Assembly: GCF_016907995.1 (NCBI RefSeq)
Contig: NZ_JAFBDA010000003.1
Coordinates: forward strand, 62,001-126,000
Origin: Clostridium sardiniense
GTDB taxonomy: Bacteria > Bacillota > Clostridia > Clostridiales > Clostridiaceae
DNA length: 64,000 nucleotides
Direction of reading: 5' to 3'
Below are positions 15,912 to 24,831 of this stretch, one piece after another. The notes beneath the pieces are model-generated. The model ran no database searches, was not told where the DNA came from, and saw only the letters and a program-made list of their open reading frames with translations. Numbering within the stretch: the stretch's first letter is position 1; every line of letters starts with the position of its first letter. Made by a program: the position numbers and the translations under genes.

Positions 15912-16471
15912 AATCTACTCAGCTCCTTTAATTGATATACCCTTATATAATTTTCTATATCTTCTTGTATTATTTTTCTATCCTCATAGCGTATCTCTTC
16001 TATATTTATAACTAACGTATCATTCCTAATTTTTATAGAATTTAAAAATTCGCTATCTTTATCCTTTAAAACACCTAAACAAAATTTTTTACTGCTTAGA
16101 CAATTATGTATTTCTAATTTGAATTCTTCTGAATCATCTTCTAAGAATCCAATTTCATCTAATAATATAAGAGTAGAGTTTATTTTCATTCTGCTCGTTC
16201 TTAGTATGTAAGTACCAAGTATATCAAACGTCTTTGTAACTCTAACACATTTATCATAACTAACTTTTATTGATATTGGACTATATAAATTTTTTCTTTC
16301 TATTTCATCTACATATCCATGAAGATAATACCCTTGCATATATCCGTTTATATAATAAGGAAGTGTCCTATATCCTCCATATTTTAAATTAAGATTTCCT
16401 AATATCTTATCTATAAGTGTACTTTTACCACAATTTCTTTTTCCGGTTATAAGAATATTTTTATACTTCAT
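15908..16471 (-). CDS. Small P-loop NTPase, THEP1-like
   Basis: A 187-residue soluble NTPase. Walker A is GKRNCGKST (about 10-18) and Walker B is LILLDEIGFLE (about 97-107), in the arrangement of the THEP1/NTPase_1 family. It overlaps the binding-protein gene by 4 bp and is the first gene of the four-gene importer set. Such NTPases accompany molybdopterin-hydroxylase and metal-uptake genes in clostridia. A role in nucleotide-dependent metal or cofactor handling is inferred. Substrate and partner are unknown. Confidence 0.7.
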   Translation of the reverse strand: MKYKNILITGKRNCGKSTLIDKILGNLNLKYGGYRTLPYYINGYMQGYYLHGYVDEIERKNLYSPISIKVSYDKCVRVTKTFDILGTYILRTSRMKINSTLILLDEIGFLEDDSEEFKLEIHNCLSSKKFCLGVLKDKDSEFLNSIKIRNDTLVINIEEIRYEDRKIIQEDIENYIRVYQLKELSRL

Positions 16472-16498
16472 ATTCTCTCCTTATAATCCATAATTTCA

Positions 16499-16530
16499 AG
16501 AAAGTAGGAAGCTTATAAAACTCCCTACTT
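16499..16530 (-). terminator. Weak hairpin after ridA
   Basis: AAGTAGG (16502-16508) pairs with CCTACTT (16524-16530), extended by CTT/AAG; a short T-rich tract follows on the minus strand. It may only partly stop transcription between ridA and the importer genes. Confidence 0.45.
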
Positions 16531-16552
16531 CATATAAATTTATTATTTAATC

Positions 16553-16927
16553 TTATAATTTAGCTATTACTTCAATTTCAATTGGTGCATCCATTGGAAG
16601 TTTAGCAACTTGTACACAGCTTCTTGCTGGTGGGTTTTCATTAAAGTATGATCCATATACTTCATTAACTGCTGCAAAATCATTTAAATCTTTTACAAAA
16701 ACAGTTGTCTTAAATACTTTATCAAGTGATGCTCCAGCAGCTTCTAATATAGCTTTGCAGTTCTCTAAACTTTGCTTAGTTGCAGCTTTTATTTCAGTTT
16801 CTAAAACTTTAGTTTCTGGATTTAATGGCAATTGACCTGAAGTATATATTAAATCTCCTACTATTAATCCTTGTGAGTATGGTCCTATTGCAGCAGGTGC
16901 ATGTTCTGTATTTATTATTTTTTTCAT
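16553..16927 (-). CDS. ridA: RidA enamine/imine deaminase
   Basis: A 124-residue RidA/YjgF protein. Signature residues are visible: GPYSQG near residue 15, YTSGQLP around 30, the active-site arginine at 102 in ARSCVQVAKLP, and IEIEVIA at the end. RidA hydrolyses reactive enamine/imine intermediates released by PLP-dependent lyases. The cluster encodes just such an enzyme, diaminopropionate ammonia-lyase (ygeX). It lies 16 bp after the xanthine dehydrogenase gene and is surely co-transcribed. Its presence supports 2-aminoacrylate release by this pathway. Confidence 0.93.
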   Translation of the reverse strand: MKKIINTEHAPAAIGPYSQGLIVGDLIYTSGQLPLNPETKVLETEIKAATKQSLENCKAILEAAGASLDKVFKTTVFVKDLNDFAAVNEVYGSYFNENPPARSCVQVAKLPMDAPIEIEVIAKL

Positions 16928-16942
16928 TTTAATTCCTTCTTT

Positions 16943-19504
16943 CTATTTCTTTACTTTTTTATAAAATGTATTTTTAAGTGGCAGTTCAGTTCTAAACTCA
17001 CCATCTAATTTGTAATATGCTCCTTGTGCAGCTGGTGCTGTTGGAATACAAGTTATTTCTCCAACACCTTTTGCTCCAAAGGATAATTCCTGAGTATTTT
17101 TTTCTATTATTATAGGTTCTATTTCTGGAACTTGAGTTGCTCTTAAAAGTCCAAGTGTACCAAACTTAACCTTTGGTACTGAATTTTCTATAGGATAATC
17201 TTCTGTTAACCCATATCCAAGACCCATAGCAACTCCACCTTCAATTTGACCTTCTACATTTTTAGGGTTTATTGCTCTTCCTACATCATGTGCTGCAACT
17301 ACTTTAGTAACTTTTCCTTGATCATCTAAAATTACCACTTGTGTTGCAAAACCATATGCAACGTGACTTATTGGATGTTCTTTAGAACTACCCATTTTAT
17401 CTGTGACACCTAAGTATTCACCATAGAATTCTTGTCCTTCTAATTCCTCTAATGAATGATCTCTTAAAGCATCTCTAAGTCTCATAGCTGCAACCTTTGT
17501 TGCTTCTCCAGTAAATACAGTTTGTCTTGAAGCTGTTGTAGTACCTGAATTTGGAGTTATTTTAGTATCTGGTGATTCGTATACTATTTGTGATGCTGGT
17601 ATTCCTAGAACTTGTCCAACAATCTGAACAACAACTGTTCCAAGTCCTTGTCCAATACATGCTGCTGATGTTCTTATATGAACTTTTCCATCAATAACTT
17701 TGACTTTACATCTGCCTGTATCTGGTATACCAACACCAACTCCAGCATTTTTAAATGCACAAGCTATTCCAGCTCTCTTTTCATTAGCATAATAAACATC
17801 TCTTACAGCTTCTAAAGTCTCAATTAATGCTGTTCCTTCATCTGCTATTTGTCCATTTGGAAGTATTTCTCCTGGTTTTATTGCATTCCTTCTTCTTATT
17901 TCAAAAGGATCTATTCCAACCATTTCAGAAAGCTTATTTAGATTACACTCCGTTGCAAAGGCTGATTGTGTAACACCAAACCCTCTAAATGCACCCCCTG
18001 GTGTATTATTTGTGTAAAGTGCTTTACCATCTATATCCATATTTTGATAATTATAAGGACCTGCTGCATGAGTACATGCTCTTTGAAGAACCGGTCCTCC
18101 AAGAGATGCGTAAGCTCCTGTATCTGCAAGTATTACAGCTTTCATTGCAGTTAACATTCCATTTTCATCACAAGCTGTTGTAAACTCCATATCCATTGCA
18201 TGTCTTTTAGTATCAACTATAATACTTTCTTGTCTTGGAAGTACCATCTTAACTGGCCTTTTAATAAGATAAGCAAGTAATGCTGTGTGGTGTTGACAGC
18301 TCATATCTTCCTTACCACCAAAACCTCCACCAACATACTTAGAGATTATTCTAACCTTATTATCATCAAGACCTAACAGTGATTCTATCTCACGAAGATC
18401 ATCATATACGCTTTGAGTTCCTGTATAAACTACTATTCCATCACCTTCTGGAACTGCAACTGCACATTCTGGTTCTAAAAATGCATGTTCTGTAAATGGA
18501 ACCTTGTAATTGTATGTAACAACATACTTTGAATTTTTTATAGCTTCGTCTGCATTTCCTCTTACTAAATGTTCATGAGTTAACAAGTTTCCCTTCTCAT
18601 GTATCTTTGGCGCACCTTCTGCTAGTGCTTCCTGTGGTGAAGTTACAGGTTTTAATTCTTCATATTCAACCTTTATATGCTTTAAGGCTTCTCTTGCTAT
18701 TTCTTCTGTTTCTGCTGCAACTAAGGCTAATGCATCTCCAAGATATCTTGTTTCTTCACCAACCTTTATTAATGCAGGGGTATCCTTTTGTATGTGACCT
18801 AAATATCTCTCCCCTGGAATATCTTCCGCAGTAACAATCTTAACTACACCTTCAATTTTTTCTGCTTCACTAATATCCATACTCTTTACTAAAGCTCTTG
18901 GATATTTACTTCTAAGTGCTACACCATGTAACATTCCATCTATTCTTATATCATCAGTATATTCAGCTACTCCTAATGTCTTATCTCTAGCATCTACTCT
19001 CCCCATTCTTTCTCCAACAAGTCCTTTACAAATAACTTTTGGAACTTCTTTATTTTCTCTAAGGATTTCAGCTGCCATCATAATAGCTTTTTCTATCTTT
19101 ACATATCCAGTACATCTGCATATATTACCAATTAAAGCTTTCTTAACTTCCTCACTTGTTGGATTTAATGTTCTATTGAAAAGTGCTTTCGCACTAATAA
19201 CCATACCTGGTATACAGAATCCACATTGAACTGCTCCAGCTTCAGTAAATGCATATGCAAATACATCTCGCTCTCTTTCTGTAAAACCTTCTATAGTTGT
19301 TATTTCCTTTCCATTGACCTTTTCAGTTGTAAGTATACATGCTTTTATAGCTTTACCATCAACAATAACCATACATGTTCCACATGCACCTTCAGAGCAT
19401 CCATTTTTAACTGATGTTATATTGCAATCATCTCTTAAGTATTTAAGAAACTTTTTATTTTCATCTACAACTTTCTTTTCACCGTTAAGAATAAATTCAA
19501 ACAT
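16943..19504 (-). CDS. xdh: Fused selenium-dependent xanthine dehydrogenase
   Basis: An 853-residue molybdenum hydroxylase. The N-terminal ~150 residues form the two-[2Fe-2S] subunit (C36, C41, C44, C56; then C94, C97, C129, C131). From about 165 onward comes the molybdopterin domain, with GGGFGGKED, GGAFRGFG and the catalytic-glutamate motif GAKGVGE near the C-terminus. Iron-sulfur and molybdenum parts are fused and no FAD subunit is encoded. That organisation is typical of the Se-dependent xanthine dehydrogenase family of clostridia. It interconverts hypoxanthine, xanthine and urate using an unseen electron carrier. Genes for its maturation (yqeB, yqeC, mocA, xdhC) lie upstream. Confidence 0.93.
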   Translation of the reverse strand: MFEFILNGEKKVVDENKKFLKYLRDDCNITSVKNGCSEGACGTCMVIVDGKAIKACILTTEKVNGKEITTIEGFTERERDVFAYAFTEAGAVQCGFCIPGMVISAKALFNRTLNPTSEEVKKALIGNICRCTGYVKIEKAIMMAAEILRENKEVPKVICKGLVGERMGRVDARDKTLGVAEYTDDIRIDGMLHGVALRSKYPRALVKSMDISEAEKIEGVVKIVTAEDIPGERYLGHIQKDTPALIKVGEETRYLGDALALVAAETEEIAREALKHIKVEYEELKPVTSPQEALAEGAPKIHEKGNLLTHEHLVRGNADEAIKNSKYVVTYNYKVPFTEHAFLEPECAVAVPEGDGIVVYTGTQSVYDDLREIESLLGLDDNKVRIISKYVGGGFGGKEDMSCQHHTALLAYLIKRPVKMVLPRQESIIVDTKRHAMDMEFTTACDENGMLTAMKAVILADTGAYASLGGPVLQRACTHAAGPYNYQNMDIDGKALYTNNTPGGAFRGFGVTQSAFATECNLNKLSEMVGIDPFEIRRRNAIKPGEILPNGQIADEGTALIETLEAVRDVYYANEKRAGIACAFKNAGVGVGIPDTGRCKVKVIDGKVHIRTSAACIGQGLGTVVVQIVGQVLGIPASQIVYESPDTKITPNSGTTTASRQTVFTGEATKVAAMRLRDALRDHSLEELEGQEFYGEYLGVTDKMGSSKEHPISHVAYGFATQVVILDDQGKVTKVVAAHDVGRAINPKNVEGQIEGGVAMGLGYGLTEDYPIENSVPKVKFGTLGLLRATQVPEIEPIIIEKNTQELSFGAKGVGEITCIPTAPAAQGAYYKLDGEFRTELPLKNTFYKKVKK

Positions 19505-19507
19505 ACC

Positions 19508-20905
19508 TTATCTCCTCTCATAACTCCATTTATTTCTTGAGATATATTGGCCAGTTGGCTCTTTTCCTATGAATTCTCCATCCTTAACCAATTCTTTTCC
19601 TCTTAAAAACACCCTTTTTATTTTTCCATTACTTTCAAATCCTTCATAAGGAGTATAATCAACCTCTTGTATACTACTTTCAAAACTAATAGTATCTTTA
19701 TATCCATCTTCTATTACTAATAAATCAGCATCACTGCCTACCTTAATCTCACCCTTTTTAGGATATAACCCAAATATTTTTGCTGGATTAGTAGATGTTA
19801 GCTTAACCATTTCATTTAAAGATATTATTTTATCTTTTACTCCATAGCTAAAAATCAATTCCATTCTATGCTGAACACTTGGTATTCCATTAGGTATCTT
19901 GGAGAAATCTATCTTTGCGTTTTCTCTTTTATCTTTATAATTAAATGAACAATGATCTGTTGCAATTGTATCTATTTCTCCTAATTTAATTCCTTCCCAT
20001 AAAGCATTATTATCTTCTCTACTTCTAATAGGTGGTGACATAACGTATTTAGATCCCTCTAACCCGTCATCTCCTTTAAGCTCATAAAAATCTTTATTTA
20101 ACAAAAGATAATGAGGACATGTTTCAACAAAAATCTTAACTCCTTCTTCTCTAGCTTTTATTACAGCATCCAATGACATTTTAGAACTTAGATGTACTAT
20201 AAACACCGGGTAATTAATTTTTCTAGCTATTTTTATTAAAGTATTCACTGCTTCATATTCAACCTCGGAGGATCTTGAGGCTTCATGATACTTTACAGCA
20301 GATTTACCTTTACTTATTAAATCATTTATATTTTTTATAATTTCATCTCCATTTTCGCAATGGAATGAAATAAGTGCTCCAAGTTCTTTTGCCTTTTTTA
20401 GTGCTTGTTCAATCTCTTCTTCATTTACTTGAAGAGTATCTTTATATGCCATATACATCTTAAAGGATGTTATACCTTGCTTTACCATTTCCTCCATTTC
20501 AGATTCAACTTCTTTATTCCATTCACACAATGTCATATGGAATCCGTAATCTGAATAACATTTTCCTCTTGTCTTCTCTTTATAAGTTTCTAATGCATCA
20601 CTTAATTTTTCACCTCTATGACAGTTTACAAAATCTATAATAGTTGTAGTACCGCCAGCAATCGCTGACTTAGTACCACTTTTAAAATCATCAGATGTTT
20701 TTATATTTGGTAGTTCTAGATCAAAATGAGTATGGGCATCAATCCCACCTGGAAGTATGTAGCTTCCTTTTAAATCTATTATTTTATCTCCATCTTTTTC
20801 TACAGATAATCCTATAGATTCAATTTTTTCTCCGTCAATTCTTAAATCACTTCTTACTGTCTTTTCGCTGGTTACTATATAACATCCCTTTAGTACTGTT
20901 CCCAT
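19508..20905 (-). CDS. hyuA: Dihydropyrimidinase/hydantoinase
   Basis: A 465-residue amidohydrolase of the dihydropyrimidinase class that opens cyclic ureides. The binuclear metal site is visible: DAHTHFD (H58, H60), the lysine that becomes carbamylated (K149 in TSFKMYMAYK), SFHCENG, VHLSSK and TDHCSFN. Length is normal for the family. It lies 3 bp before xdh and 19 bp after the PreA-like reductase. That pairing copies reductive pyrimidine catabolism: reduce the ring, then hydrolyse it. In this cluster the natural substrate is probably a reduced purine-derived ring rather than dihydrouracil. Confidence 0.92.
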   Translation of the reverse strand: MGTVLKGCYIVTSEKTVRSDLRIDGEKIESIGLSVEKDGDKIIDLKGSYILPGGIDAHTHFDLELPNIKTSDDFKSGTKSAIAGGTTTIIDFVNCHRGEKLSDALETYKEKTRGKCYSDYGFHMTLCEWNKEVESEMEEMVKQGITSFKMYMAYKDTLQVNEEEIEQALKKAKELGALISFHCENGDEIIKNINDLISKGKSAVKYHEASRSSEVEYEAVNTLIKIARKINYPVFIVHLSSKMSLDAVIKAREEGVKIFVETCPHYLLLNKDFYELKGDDGLEGSKYVMSPPIRSREDNNALWEGIKLGEIDTIATDHCSFNYKDKRENAKIDFSKIPNGIPSVQHRMELIFSYGVKDKIISLNEMVKLTSTNPAKIFGLYPKKGEIKVGSDADLLVIEDGYKDTISFESSIQEVDYTPYEGFESNGKIKRVFLRGKELVKDGEFIGKEPTGQYISRNKWSYERR

Positions 20906-20924
20906 AACTCATCCTCCTCTTTTA

Positions 20925-22013
20925 CTATTTATATTGAATTGATAATGCATGTTTTGGACATCTTGTTACACATAATCCACATCCAAAGCATTTATCCTTA
21001 TCTATTACAAGTTCTTCTCCAACTTCAATTGCATCATATACACAACTTACTTTGCATTGTCCACATTTTATACAAGCATCTTGATCAACTTGTGGAGCAA
21101 TCGCTTCTGTTCTAAATGTTCTATCTTCCATTTTCTTATGAGCTAGTCCAATTATTTCATTAACATCCTTATATCCATGGCTATCTAAGAATTCATCTAA
21201 CTCTTTAGCAATCTTTCCATATACTTTAGGTCCTTTTAAAATAGCTTCAGTACAAACTTCAACTGCTATAGCTCCTGCCATTAACATTTCAGCTGCATCT
21301 CTTCCACAAGTTACTCCACCAACACCTATTATTGGAATATTAACAGCTTGTGCTGCATCATATATATTTCTTATAGCAACTGGTCTTACTGGTGATCCTG
21401 ATAACCATCCGTATCCAGTCTTACTTCCCATTATTGGATATCCTGATTCAACATCTATTGCCATACATGGTCCAAGAGAATTAATCATTACAAGACCATC
21501 TGCTCCTGCTTCTTCTAAAGCTTTTGCTATCTTTTGAATATCTGTATGTGGGCTCATTTTCATAAATACTGGACAATCTAATGCAGCTTTTGCAGCTTTC
21601 ATAGCTTCAACTATTGGTGTTACATCAGTTCCAACATAGTGAGTTGATAATTCAACGGCATCAGCATAAGGCTTAACAAGTGGAGCAACAATTTTTATTT
21701 GATCTGCTGTATATCCCATACTTACTATCATAGGAACTCCAGCTGACTTAGCTTTTTTATACTCTTCTTCTATCCATTGTTCTTTTGGTAGCTCTGACCA
21801 AAGCTCTGTATTTAAAAATCCTGAATTTGTTTTTCCCATACATGGTCTTGGTACTGGAGCTGGATCTACTGAAATAGTTTTTGTAACTAATCCACCTGCT
21901 CCTCCTTTTACTGCTTCAATACAAAGATCTCCATCTTTTGCTCCTGGGCCTGCTGCTGTAAATATTGGATTATTAAATTTCATTCCTAAAATGTTAACGT
22001 TTAATTTTGACAT
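20925..22013 (-). CDS. PreA-like dihydropyrimidine dehydrogenase subunit
   Basis: A 362-residue protein: FMN-binding DHOD barrel (about 1-300) and a C-terminal ferredoxin module with two 4Fe-4S motifs (CIKCGQCKVSC and CFGCGLCVTRC). This is the architecture of PreA, which reduces the 5,6 double bond of uracil or thymine. The barrel has NPIFTAAGPGAKDG and GVGGVTCGRDAAEMLMAGA. A PreT flavoprotein partner is not encoded, so it must take electrons from another source. I chose the ATG at 22013; the upstream GTG sits too close to the GAGGAG site. The substrate is likely a purine-breakdown ring. Confidence 0.85.
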   Translation of the reverse strand: MSKLNVNILGMKFNNPIFTAAGPGAKDGDLCIEAVKGGAGGLVTKTISVDPAPVPRPCMGKTNSGFLNTELWSELPKEQWIEEEYKKAKSAGVPMIVSMGYTADQIKIVAPLVKPYADAVELSTHYVGTDVTPIVEAMKAAKAALDCPVFMKMSPHTDIQKIAKALEEAGADGLVMINSLGPCMAIDVESGYPIMGSKTGYGWLSGSPVRPVAIRNIYDAAQAVNIPIIGVGGVTCGRDAAEMLMAGAIAVEVCTEAILKGPKVYGKIAKELDEFLDSHGYKDVNEIIGLAHKKMEDRTFRTEAIAPQVDQDACIKCGQCKVSCVYDAIEVGEELVIDKDKCFGCGLCVTRCPKHALSIQYK

Positions 22014-22058
22014 AACACACACTCTCCTCTAAGTTAAAATTATAATTCATCTTTAATT

Positions 22059-23471
22059 TTATTTATTTCCTTGCATAACTAATTTCTCTTGATCGACTTC
22101 TTCTTCAATTTCTTTTATATCTTCTTCTAAAGTTTCTGGCATTGGTTCTTTACTGCCTAAAACATTGAAGAATATATTAAGTATTACAGCTGATAAACTT
22201 CCTGTTGTAATACCACTATCAAATATTGTTTCTACCCATGATGGGAAGTTATGATAAAATCCTGGATTTGCAAGTGGTATCATTGCAAGTCCAACACTTA
22301 CGGCCACTATTACACAGTTCTTGTTACCATCAAATTGAACTTTTCCTAAAGTTCTTATTCCTCCAACTAAAACCATTCCAAACATTGCAAATCCAACTCC
22401 ACCAAGTACTTGCTTTGGAATTGCTCCTATAATTGCAGCAAACTTAGGTACAAAACTTAATGCTAAAAGTATTATTCCTGCATATACAGCAACAAATCTT
22501 GATTTAATACCTGTTAAGCCTACTAAACCTGTATTTTGAGCAAATGGAGTAATTGGGAATGTATTAAAGAATCCTGCAAATAATGTTGATATTCCATCGG
22601 CTGTTAAGCCTTTTCTTATGTTATCTTCAGTAACTTCTTTATCAGTCATTTCATGAATAGCAATCATATTTCCAACTGATTCAGTCATTAAAACTAGCAT
22701 TATTAATACCATTGAAAGTACCGCTGATGGATCAAAAGTTGGCATTCCAAATTCTAAAGGAACATTTATACTAAACCACCCGGCACTACTTACTGCACTA
22801 AAATCAGCCATTCCAAATACCATTGCAATTATTGTTCCTATAACTATTGCAAATAAAATCGCAGCACTATTCCATATACCTTTTAAGTATTTAAACAATA
22901 GTAATGTTATTACTAATACAGCCATTGAAAGAGCTAAGTCTTTTGGTTCTACTGCTTGTACCTTGCTATTAGTTATCCATTTTATACCTACTGGCATTAT
23001 GGATATACCAATTACTAATACAACAGTACCTGTAACAACTTTTGGGAAAAACTTTATTAGTTTACCAAATATCGGAGCAATTATTAAACAAAATAACCCT
23101 GCTGCAATAACAGCTCCAAATACATTTGTCATTGCTAAATCTTTGCCACCAGATGTACCTGCAATTATTGCAAGTATTCCTGAAACAGCAGCAAAGCTTG
23201 TACCTTCTATTATTGGTATCTTAGCTCCTGCAAGTTTTTTTATTCCCATTGTTTGAATTAGTGTTCCTATACCAGCCATAAAAAGACCAGCACTTATAAG
23301 AAATACTATTTCTGTATGATTAAGACCTGCCGCTTCCCCTACCATAAGTGGAACTGCAACAGCTCCTGCACACATTGCCATAACATGTTGAAGTGAAAAT
23401 ATCCAAGCTTTTGAAAATGGTATTTTTTCATCCACTGGAGCTACATTTTCGTTTTCATTCTCCTCTCTCAT
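22059..23471 (-). CDS. NCS2 purine (urate/xanthine) permease
   Basis: A 470-residue member of the nucleobase:cation symporter-2 family with about 14 hydrophobic segments. Family signatures are visible: AMCAGAVAVPLMVGEAAGL in TM1, IEGTSFAAV, VLMTESVGNMIAIHEMT in TM8 (the glutamate contacts the nucleobase), and QNTGLVGLTGIKSR after TM9. NCS2 proteins of the UacT/PbuX branch carry urate and xanthine. Its place between the PreA-like gene and ssnA makes it the importer for this pathway. The ATG at 23471 is preferred over a GTG three codons earlier. The start context GTGTGTGTTATG is the same as that of the PreA-like gene. Confidence 0.92.
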   Translation of the reverse strand: MREENENENVAPVDEKIPFSKAWIFSLQHVMAMCAGAVAVPLMVGEAAGLNHTEIVFLISAGLFMAGIGTLIQTMGIKKLAGAKIPIIEGTSFAAVSGILAIIAGTSGGKDLAMTNVFGAVIAAGLFCLIIAPIFGKLIKFFPKVVTGTVVLVIGISIMPVGIKWITNSKVQAVEPKDLALSMAVLVITLLLFKYLKGIWNSAAILFAIVIGTIIAMVFGMADFSAVSSAGWFSINVPLEFGMPTFDPSAVLSMVLIMLVLMTESVGNMIAIHEMTDKEVTEDNIRKGLTADGISTLFAGFFNTFPITPFAQNTGLVGLTGIKSRFVAVYAGIILLALSFVPKFAAIIGAIPKQVLGGVGFAMFGMVLVGGIRTLGKVQFDGNKNCVIVAVSVGLAMIPLANPGFYHNFPSWVETIFDSGITTGSLSAVILNIFFNVLGSKEPMPETLEEDIKEIEEEVDQEKLVMQGNK

Positions 23472-23491
23472 AACACACACAAATCCTTTCG

Positions 23492-24820
23492 CTAGATTCT
23501 ATTCCATAACTTGCTACAAACCATCCTAGATTCAGCTAAAATCTCATCTTCATTTACATTAAGAGGCTTACCGTCTTTAACTAAAACATTTCCATTAACT
23601 ATAGTCGTATCCACAGATTTACCCATCATTCCAAATAGAATGTGTGAATTATAATTGATTCCATTCATCGGTGTTAATGGATTATAATCTACTACTATCA
23701 CATCTCCTACTGCACCTTTTTCAATTATTCCAAAAGTTCCATCAAAGTGTTTCTCTGCAATTTTTCTATTATTTTTAAATAGCATCATTGGAGTTTCACC
23801 CCAAGCTACTGATGGATCTTTTAAATGATGTTTATGAATTATATTTGCAACTTTCATTGATTCAAACATATCTGATGTATAACCATCTGTTCCAAGTCCA
23901 ACAGTTATACCTTTTTCTATAAGTTTAATAGCTGGTGATACTCCAACTGCATTACCCATATTAGATTCTGGGTTATGAACAACTGTTGTACCAGTTTTTA
24001 GAATTATATCTTGTTCATTATCATCTGCATGAATACAATGAACTGCGATTGTCTTTTCCCCTAATATATTGAATTTATTTAATCTTTCTACTACTCTCAT
24101 CTGATGTTCTTTTATGCATTTTTCTTCATCTGCTAATCCTTCTGCAACATGAATATGATATCCACAGTCTAATCCATCTGTTGCTTTTGCACACTTTTCT
24201 AATGATCTATCTGAAAGTGTAAAACTAGCATGCATTCCAAACATTCCAGATTTCATATTGCTATTGCTTTCCTTGCAATGCTTTATGTAATCTACATTTT
24301 CTTTTATACCCTCTATTAAAGCTCTTTCTCCATCTCTATCAGATACTTCATAACAAAGTGAAGTTCTTATTCCAAGCTCTTCTGCTACCTTTCCTATAGT
24401 AAACAGACTTCCTTCAATTGCATTAGGACTTGCGTGGTGATCAAAAAATGTTGTAACCCCGTACTTTAAGCTGTCCATTAATGTGCTATATGCACTGTAT
24501 TTTATATCCTCAAGAGATAAATTCTTATCAAGTCTCCACCATAAATTATTTAATATATCTAAGAAATCCTTTGATGTAGGTCCATCTAAATTCATTCCTC
24601 TTGCAAAAGCACTATAAATATGACCATGTGTATTTATAAGTCCTGGCATTATAACCTTATCCTTTGCATCTATATACTCACTCTTTTTATACTTTTCTAA
24701 TATGTCTTTAGTATTACCATAGTCTACTATCTTTCCATCCTCTATAGCCACAGCTCCATTTTCTATAAATGGAATTTCTTTGTTTTGAGTTACTAACCTT
24801 CCATTACCTACTACTAACAC
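23492..24820 (-). CDS. ssnA: SsnA-type aminohydrolase
   Basis: A 442-residue amidohydrolase of the ATZ/TRZ-chlorohydrolase class and a clear SsnA homologue. Metal ligands appear in NTHGHIYSAFARGM, HIHVAEG, VHCIHADD and GLGTDGYTSD. SsnA genes occur with ygeX, ygeY and Se-dependent molybdenum hydroxylases in E. coli and clostridia and belong to urate/purine utilisation clusters. The enzyme probably deaminates or opens a heterocyclic intermediate; its true substrate is not settled. It is co-directional with its neighbours, with 11-bp gaps on both sides. Confidence 0.9.
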   Translation of the reverse strand: MLVVGNGRLVTQNKEIPFIENGAVAIEDGKIVDYGNTKDILEKYKKSEYIDAKDKVIMPGLINTHGHIYSAFARGMNLDGPTSKDFLDILNNLWWRLDKNLSLEDIKYSAYSTLMDSLKYGVTTFFDHHASPNAIEGSLFTIGKVAEELGIRTSLCYEVSDRDGERALIEGIKENVDYIKHCKESNSNMKSGMFGMHASFTLSDRSLEKCAKATDGLDCGYHIHVAEGLADEEKCIKEHQMRVVERLNKFNILGEKTIAVHCIHADDNEQDIILKTGTTVVHNPESNMGNAVGVSPAIKLIEKGITVGLGTDGYTSDMFESMKVANIIHKHHLKDPSVAWGETPMMLFKNNRKIAEKHFDGTFGIIEKGAVGDVIVVDYNPLTPMNGINYNSHILFGMMGKSVDTTIVNGNVLVKDGKPLNVNEDEILAESRMVCSKLWNRI

Positions 24821-24831
24821 ACAAATTCCCC

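Noticed and set aside
13118..16471. Annotation of this importer as a siderophore transporter
   Set aside because: Family membership alone does not set the ligand; no siderophore genes or Fur box are seen nearby, and the context is molybdenum enzymes. Ligand left open.
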